Shown here piece by piece: positions 7,542 to 15,625 of a stretch of 28,099 bases of DNA (its first letter is position 1; each line of letters opens with the position of its first letter). The position numbers and the translations under genes were made by a program. The notes under the pieces are model-generated. The model was not told the origin of the DNA and made no database searches. It worked only from the letters and a program-made list of their open reading frames with translations. The DNA lies in NCBI GenBank assembly GCA_039929265.1, contig JBDSRN010000011.1, positions 1 to 28,099 on the forward strand, written 5' to 3'. This stretch comes from ZC4RG30 sp039929265 (GTDB lineage: Bacteria > Pseudomonadota > Gammaproteobacteria > Steroidobacterales > Steroidobacteraceae).

Positions 7542-8285
7542 ATGAATTGGGTCTGGTTGCATCGCTTCGGTTCGCCGCCTTACTTTTACCGTTGGGCAGG
7601 TCGTATCGTGCCGTGGCTCGCATGGCCCGCGGCGCTGCTCATCCTTGCCGGACTGTATGGGGGGCTGGTGCTCGCGCCAGCGGACTATCAGCAGGGGGAT
7701 GGCTATCGCATCATCTATGTGCACGTGCCTAGTGCGTGGCTCTCGCTGATGATTTATACCGTGATGGCGCTCGCCGCCGCGGTGGGTCTCATCTGGCGCA
7801 TCAAGGTCGCGCATGCGGTGGCAGCAAGCTGCGCCCCCATCGGCGCGTGGTTTACCGGAGTGGGGCTTGTCACTGGCATGCTGTGGGGCCAGCCGATGTG
7901 GGGTACGTACTGGGAATGGGACCCGCGGCTCGTGTTTTATCTCGTGCTGCTGTTTTTCTACATGGGTTACAGCGGCCTGCGCAGCGCCATCGACGACACG
8001 ACGCGTGCGGATCGCGCCGCCGCGGTGCTTGCCATTGTCGGGGCCGTGAATGTTCCGATCGTGCATTACTCCGTGATCTGGTGGAACTCACTGCATCAGC
8101 CTCCGTCACTCGCACTCACCAGCAAGCCCACCATGCCAGCTTCCATGTACGTGCCACTGTTGCTGTTGTTTCTCGGTTTCACGCTGTTTTTCTACGCCGT
8201 GATGCTCACGCGCGCGCGAGCCGAAGTATTGCGACGGGAGCGCGGCGGCAACTGGATCCGCGCCGCGCTGGAGACGACTCGATGA
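7542..8285 (+). CDS. ccmC: Haem-handling protein CcmC
   Basis: CcmC holds haem at the periplasmic face of the inner membrane and passes it to CcmE. Six membrane segments are predicted. The tryptophan-rich WWD-type signature is seen as WGTYWEWDPRL, and the two axial haem-ligand His positions lie in YVHVPSAWL and in HYSVIWWNSLHQP. The frame is open further upstream (to 7335), but the ATG at 7542 (MNWVWLHRFGSP) gives the usual N-terminus and 247 residues (E. coli 245). A GGAG at 7528-7531, inside the end of ccmB, can serve as ribosome-binding site. The stop overlaps ccmD (ATGA). Confidence 0.96.
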   Translation: MNWVWLHRFGSPPYFYRWAGRIVPWLAWPAALLILAGLYGGLVLAPADYQQGDGYRIIYVHVPSAWLSLMIYTVMALAAAVGLIWRIKVAHAVAASCAPIGAWFTGVGLVTGMLWGQPMWGTYWEWDPRLVFYLVLLFFYMGYSGLRSAIDDTTRADRAAAVLAIVGAVNVPIVHYSVIWWNSLHQPPSLALTSKPTMPASMYVPLLLLFLGFTLFFYAVMLTRARAEVLRRERGGNWIRAALETTR

Positions 8286-8443
8286 GCGAATGGTTCGCGA
8301 TGAACGGCTATGCGCGCTATGTCTGGCCGTCGGTCGCCGCCGCGCTCATCGCCCTCGTCTGGAATGCGCTGCGCGCGCGTTCGCTGTTGAAGCAGGCGCG
8401 TGCCGAAGTGCGCCGCCGGCTCGCGAGCGAGGACGAGTCATGA
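8282..8443 (+). CDS. ccmD: Haem exporter subunit CcmD (small membrane protein)
   Basis: This 53-residue ORF lies exactly between ccmC and ccmE, with a 4-bp overlap on each side (ATGA at 8282-8285, ATGA at 8440-8443). It has one hydrophobic helix (about residues 14-28, YVWPSVAAALIALVW), preceded by a short periplasmic segment with MNGYARYVW and followed by a basic cytoplasmic tail (LRARSLLKQARAEVRRRL). This is the usual CcmD plan. CcmD stabilises the CcmABC-CcmE complex and is needed for release of holo-CcmE. Identification rests on position and topology, since the family is poorly conserved. Confidence 0.9.
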   Translation: MSEWFAMNGYARYVWPSVAAALIALVWNALRARSLLKQARAEVRRRLASEDES

Positions 8444-8895
8444 CACCGACACGTCGCCGTCGTCTGCTGCTCGTGCTGGGAATCGTCGCTGGCGTCGGTA
8501 TCGCAGGAGCGCTCGCGCTCAAGGCGTTTCGCGACAATGTGACGTTCTTCTTCGATCCCTCGCGAGTCGTCGCCGGAGAAGTGAAACCGGGGCAGCGCTT
8601 CCGCCTCGGCGGCATGGTCGTCGTGGGCAGCAAGCAGAACACGCCCGGCACGCAGGACTGGCGCTTTGCGGTTACCGACTTCAACAGCACGGTCCAGGTG
8701 CACTATTCGGGCGTGCTGCCGGATCTGTTCAAGGAGAATGCGGGCGTCGTGACGCATGGTCGATTGCAGCCTGATGGCGTGTTCCTCGCGGACGAGGTGC
8801 TCGCCAAGCACGATGAAAAGTACATGCCACCCGAGGTGAAGCGTTCTCTCAAGCCCGGTGATTCGCGCGCCGACGTCGGCTACGTGGTGAAGTAG
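8440..8895 (+). CDS. ccmE: Periplasmic haem chaperone CcmE
   Basis: CcmE binds haem covalently through a histidine and carries it to the CcmF/CcmH ligase. Of 151 residues, the N-terminal basic stretch and a single membrane anchor (about 8-28) precede a periplasmic beta-barrel domain. The haem attachment motif is HDEKYMPPEV, with His124 as the covalent ligand and Tyr128 as the conserved axial residue. The frame is open upstream, but the ATG at 8440 overlaps the ccmD stop and gives the expected basic N-terminus. ccmF starts at the base after the stop codon. Canonical for the family (E. coli 159 residues). Confidence 0.96.
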   Translation: MTPTRRRRLLLVLGIVAGVGIAGALALKAFRDNVTFFFDPSRVVAGEVKPGQRFRLGGMVVVGSKQNTPGTQDWRFAVTDFNSTVQVHYSGVLPDLFKENAGVVTHGRLQPDGVFLADEVLAKHDEKYMPPEVKRSLKPGDSRADVGYVVK

Positions 8896-10857
8896 ATGCT
8901 TCCAGAGCTCGGTCAATTCGCGATGATCCTCGCACTGCTGCTCGCCATGGCGCAGGCGGCGTTCGGGCTGGTCGGTCCGCGCTTCGCCAACTCGCGCTAT
9001 ATGGGCGTGGTGCCGTTCGCGGTGGCGGGGCAGTTCGTGTTCACGTGCCTCGCACTCGGCATACTCGTTGCTGCATTCGTGAACTTTGATTTCTCGGTGC
9101 GCTATGTCGCCGAGAACTCCAACACCGCGCTGCCGCTGTTCTACCGCATCGCTGCCGTGTGGGGGGCGCACGAAGGCTCGCTATTGCTGTGGATCTTCGT
9201 CCTGTCGCTGTGGACATTGGCGGTCACGCTGCGCTCGCGTGGGCTGCCGCCGAGTTTCGCGGCGCGCGTGCTCGGTGTGCTGGGGCTGCTAAGCATGGGT
9301 TTCCTGCTGTTCACGCTCGCGACATCCAATCCGTTCGCGCGGCTCGCGCCTGCGCTTCCGGACGGTCGCGATCTCAATCCCGTGCTGCAGGACTTCGCGC
9401 TCGCGATACATCCGCCAATGCTCTACACCGGCTACGTGGGGCTGTCCGTCGCGTTCGCGTTCGCCTGCGCGGCAATGATCGAGGGCAAGCTGGATCAGAC
9501 CTGGGCACGCTGGACGCGCCCGTGGACGACGCTCGCATGGGCATTCCTCACCGCCGGCATTGCCCTTGGCAGCTGGTGGGCCTACTACGAACTCGGCTGG
9601 GGCGGATTCTGGTTCTGGGATCCGGTGGAGAACGCTTCGTTCATGCCGTGGCTCGTGGCGACCGCGTTGATCCATTCGCTCGCGGTCACGGACAAGCGCG
9701 GCCTGTTCAAGAGCTGGACGCTGCTGCTGGCGATCTCGGGATTCTCGTTGAGCCTGCTCGGCACGTTCCTCGTACGCTCTGGAGTGCTGGTGTCTGTGCA
9801 TTCGTTCGCGGCGGATCCGGCGCGCGGCGTATTCATTCTCGTGTTCCTGATCGCGGTGATCGGCGGTGCGCTGGTGCTGTACGCATGGCGTGCGCCGCTT
9901 TTGAAATCGCAGGCGGGATTCGAACTCACGTCGCGCGAGAGCTTCCTGCTCTTCAACAATATTCTGCTCATCATCGCGGCGGCAGTCGTGTTCGGCGGCA
10001 CGATGGCGCCGATGTTGTCCGACGCGCTCGGTCTCGGCGCCTTGTCGGTTGGCCCGCAGTATTTCAATCCCAGTTTCATGCTGCCGATCCTACCTCTGCT
10101 TGGACTGTTGTCGGTCGGCATGCATGCCGGCTGGAAGCGCGGCAACCTGTCGCGCTCGCGCCGTGCGATTCTCGGCACGCTCGCGCTCGCGATGGCGCTC
10201 GCCCTTGCGATCACGTTCGGTGCATACGACTATGAGGCAGTGTTGATGCCGGTGGGGGTCGCGCTCGCGTTGTGGATCGCGTTGTCTGCGCTCGTCGATC
10301 CGGTTGATCGCCTGCGTCGACGCCTCAGTCTGAGCGCGGGTGTGGTCGGCATGAGCGTCGCGCATTTCGGACTCGCCATGCTGGTGCTCGGCATCACGGT
10401 AGTGTCGTCGGCGACCACGGAGCGGGACATCGCCCTCACGCCGGGACAGAGCGTGGCGCTCGGCAAGTATGTGTTCCGATTCGAAGGCATCAAGAGCCTC
10501 GAAGGACCGAATTATGGTGGCGTGCAGGGCAAGGTGACGGTGCTGCACGAGGGCGAAGCCGCGCACGTGCTGTTGCCGGAAAAGCGCAACTACTGGGTCC
10601 AGCAGTCGACCATGACCGAAGCGGCAATCGGCGCGCGCTGGGATCGCGATCTGTTCGTCGCGATGGGCGAGGATGTGGGCAAGGGAGCCTGGAGCCTGCG
10701 ATTGCAGGTGCGTCCGATGATCCAGTTCGTGTGGCTGGGCGCCATCATCATGATGCTCGGTGGTATCACAGCAGGTGTTGACCGGCGCTACCGGCTCGCG
10801 CAGGAAGCACTCGTGCGCAAGACAGATGCCGGCACACCTTCGGTAAGTGCGGCTTGA
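8896..10857 (+). CDS. ccmF: Haem lyase subunit CcmF
   Basis: CcmF is the large membrane subunit of the cytochrome c haem ligase; it accepts haem from CcmE and attaches it to CXXCH motifs with CcmH/CcmI. The 653-residue protein has many membrane segments and the WWD haem-handling signature GWGGFWFWDPVENASFMPWL. Conserved His positions lie in AIHPPMLY, ALIHSLAV and SVHSFAADP. The C-terminal periplasmic region and final helix (FVWLGAIIMMLGG) are intact. E. coli CcmF is 647 residues. It starts with no gap after ccmE and its stop TGA overlaps the TTG of ccmG. Confidence 0.97.
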   Translation: MLPELGQFAMILALLLAMAQAAFGLVGPRFANSRYMGVVPFAVAGQFVFTCLALGILVAAFVNFDFSVRYVAENSNTALPLFYRIAAVWGAHEGSLLLWIFVLSLWTLAVTLRSRGLPPSFAARVLGVLGLLSMGFLLFTLATSNPFARLAPALPDGRDLNPVLQDFALAIHPPMLYTGYVGLSVAFAFACAAMIEGKLDQTWARWTRPWTTLAWAFLTAGIALGSWWAYYELGWGGFWFWDPVENASFMPWLVATALIHSLAVTDKRGLFKSWTLLLAISGFSLSLLGTFLVRSGVLVSVHSFAADPARGVFILVFLIAVIGGALVLYAWRAPLLKSQAGFELTSRESFLLFNNILLIIAAAVVFGGTMAPMLSDALGLGALSVGPQYFNPSFMLPILPLLGLLSVGMHAGWKRGNLSRSRRAILGTLALAMALALAITFGAYDYEAVLMPVGVALALWIALSALVDPVDRLRRRLSLSAGVVGMSVAHFGLAMLVLGITVVSSATTERDIALTPGQSVALGKYVFRFEGIKSLEGPNYGGVQGKVTVLHEGEAAHVLLPEKRNYWVQQSTMTEAAIGARWDRDLFVAMGEDVGKGAWSLRLQVRPMIQFVWLGAIIMMLGGITAGVDRRYRLAQEALVRKTDAGTPSVSAA

Positions 10858-11384
10858 ACCGCTTCCTTCTGCCTTTGGGGGCCTTTGCGTTGCTCGCTCT
10901 CGTTCTCGCCGTCGGGCTGAAGAACGCGCCGGAGAAGGGCGTGATCGTATCGCCGCTCGTGGGCAAGCAAGGGCCCGCATACGACATGCCGGATCTGCAC
11001 GATGTCGCACGTCGCGTCACTTCGAACGACTACAAGGGCAGCTGGCATCTGATCAACGTGTGGGGCAGCTGGTGCGAGGCGTGCCGCGTCGAGCATCCAG
11101 TTTTGCTCGCGATACAGGGCGAGGCGCGACTGCCGATCGTTGGCATCGACTGGCGCGACGAGGAGGCGGATGGACTCGCGTGGCTCCAGCAGCGCGGCAA
11201 TCCTTACACGCGCGTCGGTGTCGACAAGGAAAGCCGCGTTGCAATCGACTACGGCGTGACAGGTGCGCCGGAGACTTTTCTTGTCAACCCGGACGGCGTA
11301 ATCGCCTACAAGCACGTGGGTCCGGTCACGCCCCAGATCTGGCGTGAGCAGATTCTCGCGCGACTGCCGGCGAGCACACAGTGA
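10854..11384 (+). CDS. ccmG: Thiol:disulfide interchange protein CcmG/DsbE
   Basis: CcmG is a membrane-anchored periplasmic thioredoxin that reduces apocytochrome c cysteines (directly or through CcmH) before haem attachment. The N-terminal anchor is at about 3-21. The active site is W73-C74-E-A-C77 within NVWGSWCEACR, and the cis-proline loop is GAPETF. The family acidic/central element VGIDWRDE is present. The start is TTG at 10854, embedded in the ccmF stop (TTGA), giving 176 residues (E. coli 185). Such an overlap suggests translational coupling. The stop TGA overlaps the GTG of ccmH. Confidence 0.96.
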   Translation: MNRFLLPLGAFALLALVLAVGLKNAPEKGVIVSPLVGKQGPAYDMPDLHDVARRVTSNDYKGSWHLINVWGSWCEACRVEHPVLLAIQGEARLPIVGIDWRDEEADGLAWLQQRGNPYTRVGVDKESRVAIDYGVTGAPETFLVNPDGVIAYKHVGPVTPQIWREQILARLPASTQ

Positions 11385-11818
11385 AGAGGATCTGCTTCAT
11401 GCTCGCATGCCTGTTCCTCTCGGGCAGTTGCGCGGCGATCGATACATCCGAGCCATTTGCGGATCCGAAGTTGCAGGCTCGGTACCTCGTCCTGACGCAT
11501 GAATTGCGCTGCGTACAATGTCAGAACGAATCGATTGCCGATTCGCCCGTGGAGATCGCCGCTGACCTGCGGCGCGAGGTGCGTGAGAAAATCAGCTCCG
11601 GCATGTCAAATCAACAGATTCGCGAGTTGATGGTGTCGCGCTACGGTGAGTACATCTTGTTCAAGCCCAGATGGTCCGCGCGCAACGCGCTGCTGTGGCT
11701 CGCCCCCGGGCTGATGCTGATTGGCGGCGGAATCGTAGGCTGGCGCGTGTTGCGTCGGCGCCGTGCACTGCTCACGGATGACGACACGCCACTCGATGAG
11801 GATGCGGGGCAGCGATGA
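11381..11818 (+). CDS. ccmH: Cytochrome c-type biogenesis protein CcmH (short form)
   Basis: CcmH carries the LRCXXC motif used in thiol exchange with apocytochrome c as part of the CcmFHI ligase. A signal peptide (about 1-19, ending near SCAAID) precedes the periplasmic three-helix domain with the pair Cys44/Cys47 in ELRCVQCQNESIADS. A C-terminal membrane helix (about 103-125) and an acidic tail follow. At 145 residues this is the short CcmH; the TPR part that is fused in E. coli CcmH is the separate next gene, ccmI, as in pseudomonads. The GTG start overlaps the ccmG stop. Confidence 0.95.
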   Translation: MKRICFMLACLFLSGSCAAIDTSEPFADPKLQARYLVLTHELRCVQCQNESIADSPVEIAADLRREVREKISSGMSNQQIRELMVSRYGEYILFKPRWSARNALLWLAPGLMLIGGGIVGWRVLRRRRALLTDDDTPLDEDAGQR

Positions 11819-12849
11819 CTCTTTTCCTGGTGCTGGCCGGCGTGCTTGCGCTCGTGGCCGCCGCGGTGGTTGCGGTGCCCCTGCTTTGGAGGGCCGGTGC
11901 GGAGGCACCCGCACGGCCGTTCGTTGCATTGGGACTCAGCGTGTTCGTCATGGGCGGCGCCGCGGCGTTGTATGCACACTGGAGCAACTGGTCATGGGCG
12001 CCGGTGTCCGATGGCTTCACGCCCGAGGCCATGGTCGGGCGGCTCGCGCGCAAGCTGGAGAAACAACCCGATGACATACAGGGCTGGCTGCTGCTGGGTC
12101 GCTCGTATGCGGTGATGGAGCAATACCCGCTCGCGCAGCGCGCCTACCAGCGCGCGGACCGTCTCTCGGAGGGGAAGAGCGTCGAGGCGCTGGTTGGATT
12201 GGGCGAGGCGATGGCACTCGCGAGCGAGCAGGCGCTCGATGGTCCCGCCGCGGCGGTATTCGAGCAGGCTCTCGCGCTGGATCCCCAGTCGGGCAAGGCG
12301 TTGTTCTATGGCGCAGTCGCGGCGACGCGCCGCGAGGATCTGCCGCTGGCGCGCGATCGGTTCAAGGCATTGCTCGCGCTGAATCCGCCAGAGAACGTAC
12401 GCGCGTTGATCGAGCGCCAGGTCGGCGCGATCGAGGCGACGCTCGCTGCGGGTCAGGGCCAGGACCGTGACCAGACCAGAACTGGCCCCGCCGCCGGCGC
12501 TGGCCCAGCCACCACCGTGGCTGTCAACGTTTCCATCACGCCGGCAATGCAGAAACTGGCGAAGGCGGGTGCGGCGCTGTTCGTGCTGGTGCGCGATCCG
12601 AAGCAGCCGGGACCGCCGCTCGCGGCGAAGCGCGTCGAAGCGAAATTTCCGCTGCGCATCCAGCTCGCGCCATCCGACGCAATGATCGCCGGTCACAGTT
12701 TCAGTGTCGGTCAGCAAGTCGAGGTGGTCGCGCGCGTGGCCAACGGTGGCACGCCCACGGCGCAGAGCGGAGATCCCGTGGGACGCATCGCCCACAAGGT
12801 TGGCGACAGCACCGTCCGGGAGATTCTGATCGACCAGGCCACGCCATGA
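11815..12849 (+). CDS. ccmI: Cytochrome c biogenesis factor CcmI (TPR protein)
   Basis: CcmI is the apocytochrome chaperone of the haem ligase; its TPR domain binds the C-terminal helix of the apoprotein. Two membrane helices (about 2-22 and 35-55) are followed by a periplasmic TPR region (about 70-210; repeats such as GWLLLGRSYAVMEQYPLAQRAY and AVFEQALALDPQSGKALFY, given here in parts). A Pro/Ala/Gly-rich linker (about 215-238) leads to a C-terminal beta-rich domain (TVAVNVSITPAMQKLAK onward). The ATG overlaps the ccmH stop. This is the last recognisable ccm gene, and the cluster is complete from A to I. Confidence 0.94.
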   Translation: MTLFLVLAGVLALVAAAVVAVPLLWRAGAEAPARPFVALGLSVFVMGGAAALYAHWSNWSWAPVSDGFTPEAMVGRLARKLEKQPDDIQGWLLLGRSYAVMEQYPLAQRAYQRADRLSEGKSVEALVGLGEAMALASEQALDGPAAAVFEQALALDPQSGKALFYGAVAATRREDLPLARDRFKALLALNPPENVRALIERQVGAIEATLAAGQGQDRDQTRTGPAAGAGPATTVAVNVSITPAMQKLAKAGAALFVLVRDPKQPGPPLAAKRVEAKFPLRIQLAPSDAMIAGHSFSVGQQVEVVARVANGGTPTAQSGDPVGRIAHKVGDSTVREILIDQATP

Positions 12850-12869
12850 TCACCAGGGCCGCGCCATGA
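12833..12869 (+). repeat. Short imperfect tandem repeat spanning the ccmI stop and the next start codon
   Basis: ACCAGGCCACGCCATGA (12833-12849) is followed two bases later by ACCAGGGCCGCGCCATGA (12852-12869), differing by one inserted base and one substitution. The first copy contains the ccmI stop TGA; the second supplies the ATG of the 97-residue ORF. It looks like a small local duplication. Confidence 0.5.
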
Positions 12870-13159
12870 AAGCCTTCGGGCAGGGGATGAGTTCGCTCGT
12901 AGACCCGGAAGGCGGCTGGACCACCATGATCGGCGCCGACTGGGCGCAGGGGCGCACAATCTGCGGCGCCAAGTTCGGTACGCTGTGCCGCGAAGGCATG
13001 TGCCGCGGGGTGAATGAAAGAGGCTCGCTGCGCTCGTTTCAGCTTGATTCGGAAGTGATTGCGGCAGGCGAAGGCTACGTGAGTCAGAATAGTGAGATCG
13101 TGAACCCTGACGGCAAGATCGTCGCACTCAGTCACCTGATGGTGGCGGTCCATGCATAG
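12866..13159 (+). CDS. Orphan 97-residue protein, possibly a fragment of a hotdog thioesterase
   Basis: I do not recognise this protein with confidence. The ORF starts 16 bp after ccmI and its TAG overlaps the ATG of the following glycosyltransferase by 8 bp, and G/C is common at its third codon positions, so it is probably translated. The last 30 residues (from AAGEGYVSQNSE through NPDGKIVALSHLMVAV) resemble by eye the final strands of TesB-like/4HBT acyl-CoA thioesterases (pattern G..xx...DGRLVA.S). The first 50 residues, with three cysteines, match nothing I know. It could be a small intact protein or a leftover of a longer thioesterase. No signal peptide or membrane helix is visible. No clear Shine-Dalgarno sequence precedes the ATG. 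Confidence 0.45.
   Translation: MKAFGQGMSSLVDPEGGWTTMIGADWAQGRTICGAKFGTLCREGMCRGVNERGSLRSFQLDSEVIAAGEGYVSQNSEIVNPDGKIVALSHLMVAVHA
12878..12885 (+). other. KOPS-like octamer GGGCAGGG, pointing toward dif
   Basis: It matches the E. coli FtsK-orienting consensus GGGNAGGG on the plus strand, left of dif. A single octamer can occur by chance; its value is in the shared polarity with the other three sites. Confidence 0.4.
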
Positions 13160-13889
13160 CACCCTCGATCCCGAAGTCTCAGTGGTGATCCCCGTCCACA
13201 ACGAGGCAGCAAACGTGATTCCCCTTGCGCAGGAGATTGCCGCTGCCCTGGTTGGGCGTCGCTTCGAGATCCTGTTCGTGAACGACGCGAGCATCGACAG
13301 CACGGCGCAACAGGTGTTTGCCGCAAGGGTCGCCGGCATTCGTCAGATCCGCCTCATCACGCACGAGCGGCGTTCCGGACAGAGCGCTGCCGTAGCGACT
13401 GGCATGCGTCTGGCGAGAGCGCCCTGGGTCGTCACCCTCGACGGTGACCGGCAGGATGATCCGGCGGAAGTACCGAAATTTCTTGCCGCGCGCGACGAGC
13501 CCGCTAACGAAGGCGTGGGCCTGTTCATTGGCAATCGCGTCAATCGCCGCGACAACGGGCTGCGACGCCTGTCGTCACGCGTTGCCAATGGCGTGCGCGG
13601 TGGTCTGCTGAACGATGCGACTCCGGACAGCGGCTGCGGCCTGAAGCTGATTCATCGCGAGACGTTCATGCAACTACCGCGCTTCGATCACATGCATCGT
13701 TTCCTGCCGGCACTGTTCATCAATGCCGGCAAGCGCGTCGTCTCGATCCCTGTATCGCATCGGCCCCGTGTCGCCGGCCAGTCCAAGTACGGCTTGTTCG
13801 ACCGGCTGTGGGTGGGCATTGCGGACCTGTTCGGTGTGATGTGGCTGAATCGCCGTACGGGCAGCCAGATTTCCGTTCGGGAAGACTGA
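13152..13889 (+). CDS. Family 2 glycosyltransferase (polyprenyl-phosphate sugar transferase type)
   Basis: This enzyme is predicted to move a sugar from a nucleotide donor to a polyprenyl phosphate at the cytoplasmic face. The GT-A fold starts at SVVIPVHNEAANV (about 10-22), continues with FEILFVNDASIDST, and has the metal/nucleotide DxD pair D97-G-D99 in TLDGDRQDDP. The acceptor-side region DSGCGLKLIHRE and HRFLP is typical of the ArnC/DPM1 group. There is no long C-terminal membrane domain; only a short amphipathic tail follows, so it resembles soluble DPM1-type enzymes (245 residues). It overlaps the 97-residue ORF and is followed 10 bp later by an ArnT-like transferase, which would use the lipid-linked sugar as donor. 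The sugar cannot be deduced. Confidence 0.9.
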   Translation: MHSTLDPEVSVVIPVHNEAANVIPLAQEIAAALVGRRFEILFVNDASIDSTAQQVFAARVAGIRQIRLITHERRSGQSAAVATGMRLARAPWVVTLDGDRQDDPAEVPKFLAARDEPANEGVGLFIGNRVNRRDNGLRRLSSRVANGVRGGLLNDATPDSGCGLKLIHRETFMQLPRFDHMHRFLPALFINAGKRVVSIPVSHRPRVAGQSKYGLFDRLWVGIADLFGVMWLNRRTGSQISVRED

Positions 13890-13899
13890 AGCGGTCACG

Positions 13900-15615
13900 T
13901 TGAACCACGCGAACACGGTCACGCGGCGCCAGCTCGTCTGGCTTGGCGTCGCGGCGCTGTTGCTCATCGCAAGCGGCTTCGGACTGCGTGACCCATGGCC
14001 CGCGGACGAGCCTCGCTTCGCGCTCATCGCGCGCGACATGGTGCTCACCGGCCAGTGGTTGTTCCCGCGCGTCGGTGGTGAGTTGTACGCGGACAAACCG
14101 CCAATGTATTTCTGGCTGCTGGCAGCGTGCTACAGCGTGCTGGGATCGATCCGCTGGTCGTTCCTGATTCCTTCCATCGTCGCCGCGTTCGGTACGCTCG
14201 CGTTGACCTATGATCTCGCGCGTCGCGTCTGGAACGAGCACGCGGCATTCCTCACTACGGCCACGTTGTTGTGCACGCTGCAGTTTGTCGCAACTTTTCG
14301 CGGCGCGCAGATCGATCCGACACTGTGCTTTCTCGTCACGCTCGGCGCGTACGGGATCTTGCGGCATCTGCTGCTCGGGCCGGCGTGGCAGTGGTACGTG
14401 CTCGGCGGGGTGGCGGCGGGGCTCGGCATCATCACCAAGGGAGTGGGGTTCCTGCCGTTGTTCCTGATGCTGCCCTACGTTTTGTTGCGTGCGCTGAAGT
14501 TTGCCGGGCTGCCGCGTTTCGCGGGCGGTTGGCGCTGGCTTCTGCTCCTGCCCGGGTTGCTGCTCGGAGTCGCGCCCTGGATCGTGCCCATGCTGCTCGC
14601 CGTGCTGACGAGCAACTCCGCGGATCTGCGCGCGTACATGAACGAAATCCTTTACGACCAGACGGTGAACCGCTACGCGTCCGCGTGGCATCACCACAAA
14701 CCCTGGCATTATTTCCTGACACAGGTCATCCCGGGACTGTGGCTTCCCTGGTCGCTGCTGCTGTTCTGGCTCGTGCCAGGCTGGCTGCGCGCGTGGCGTT
14801 CGCGCGATGCACGGCAATGGCTGCCACTGCTGTGGGTCCTCGTGGTACTGGTGTTTTTCTCGCTGAGTCCGGGCAAGCGCGGCGTGTATCTGCTCGCGGC
14901 GCTGCCGGTATTTGCGTTTGCCGGTGCGGGACATCTCACGCGACTGTACGCGTTACACGGCGTGCAGCGGCTCTCACTTGGCCTCGCCAGCACCGTCACT
15001 TTGGTAGCGCTGCTCGGCGCCGTCGCATTGCACTGGAACATTCGCGGGCTCGGCACCAGCGCGCACATGGGCGGACTCGAATCGTTCTGGCCCGTGTATT
15101 TCATTGCCGCGGGCGCAGTTGTGGCGCTCGTGCTGACGTGGCGGAGCGCCCCGTTGCTCGCCTGGCCGGCCGTCCTGCTGATCGTCGTGCTGGGCTGGGC
15201 GTATGGCGGCATGCCGCAGATGAACGAGCAGCGTTCGGGCAGATTGTTCGTGCGTTCGATACTCGCCGCGCAACCCGAAGGTCGCACGCTTGCGCTGGTC
15301 GGTTACAAGGAACAGTTCCTCCTGTATCTGCAGCGTCCTTTACTGAATTTCGGCCACCGTCGCGCGCGCGAGGGACTGCAGGAGGAATACGACGCCGCGG
15401 CCTGGCTCAACGCCGCGCCGGATCGCGTGCTACTGGTTGCGGCGGACAACATGAAGGCTTGCTTCGGCGCCTCACCGCGGCAGCAGACGGGCAGGGGCAG
15501 GTCCGAGCGCTGGTATTTCGTGACCGCCCCCGCGAAGACTGAGTGCGCTGCCGCGGGCAATCCCGAACGCCCGATTCTGTATCCTCCACCCGGCGCGCAT
15601 TTCGTTCCCGAATAG
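13900..15615 (+). CDS. ArnT/PMT-like membrane glycosyltransferase (GT83 type)
   Basis: This polytopic inner-membrane protein probably transfers a sugar from a polyprenyl-phosphate carrier to a periplasmic acceptor such as lipid A. The first periplasmic loop holds the catalytic-type acidic motif DPWPADEPRFA (Asp36/Glu37) and the ArnT hallmark YADKPPMYFWLLA. About 11-12 hydrophobic segments are followed by a soluble C-terminal periplasmic part (about 440-571). Length (571) fits ArnT (about 550). The start is TTG at 13900, 10 bp after the GT2 gene; no ATG/GTG precedes the first helix. The other arn genes (arnA, B, D, E, F) are absent here, so 4-amino-arabinose is not the assured substrate. Confidence 0.88.
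   Translation: MNHANTVTRRQLVWLGVAALLLIASGFGLRDPWPADEPRFALIARDMVLTGQWLFPRVGGELYADKPPMYFWLLAACYSVLGSIRWSFLIPSIVAAFGTLALTYDLARRVWNEHAAFLTTATLLCTLQFVATFRGAQIDPTLCFLVTLGAYGILRHLLLGPAWQWYVLGGVAAGLGIITKGVGFLPLFLMLPYVLLRALKFAGLPRFAGGWRWLLLLPGLLLGVAPWIVPMLLAVLTSNSADLRAYMNEILYDQTVNRYASAWHHHKPWHYFLTQVIPGLWLPWSLLLFWLVPGWLRAWRSRDARQWLPLLWVLVVLVFFSLSPGKRGVYLLAALPVFAFAGAGHLTRLYALHGVQRLSLGLASTVTLVALLGAVALHWNIRGLGTSAHMGGLESFWPVYFIAAGAVVALVLTWRSAPLLAWPAVLLIVVLGWAYGGMPQMNEQRSGRLFVRSILAAQPEGRTLALVGYKEQFLLYLQRPLLNFGHRRAREGLQEEYDAAAWLNAAPDRVLLVAADNMKACFGASPRQQTGRGRSERWYFVTAPAKTECAAAGNPERPILYPPPGAHFVPE
15489..15496 (+). other. KOPS-like octamer GGGCAGGG, pointing toward dif
   Basis: It matches GGGNAGGG on the plus strand about 0.6 kb left of the dif site, within the ArnT-like gene. 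Confidence 0.42.
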
Positions 15616-15625
15616 GAGCACTAAA

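Noticed and set aside
12846..12869. Seven-codon micro-ORF between ccmI and the 97-residue ORF
   Set aside because: It is a by-product of the small tandem repeat, with no ribosome-binding site of its own and no sign of selection visible.
14271..15542. A 423-codon plus-strand open frame inside the ArnT-like gene
   Set aside because: It is a frame-shifted shadow with Ala/Arg-rich content, while the overlapping frame encodes a clear membrane glycosyltransferase.
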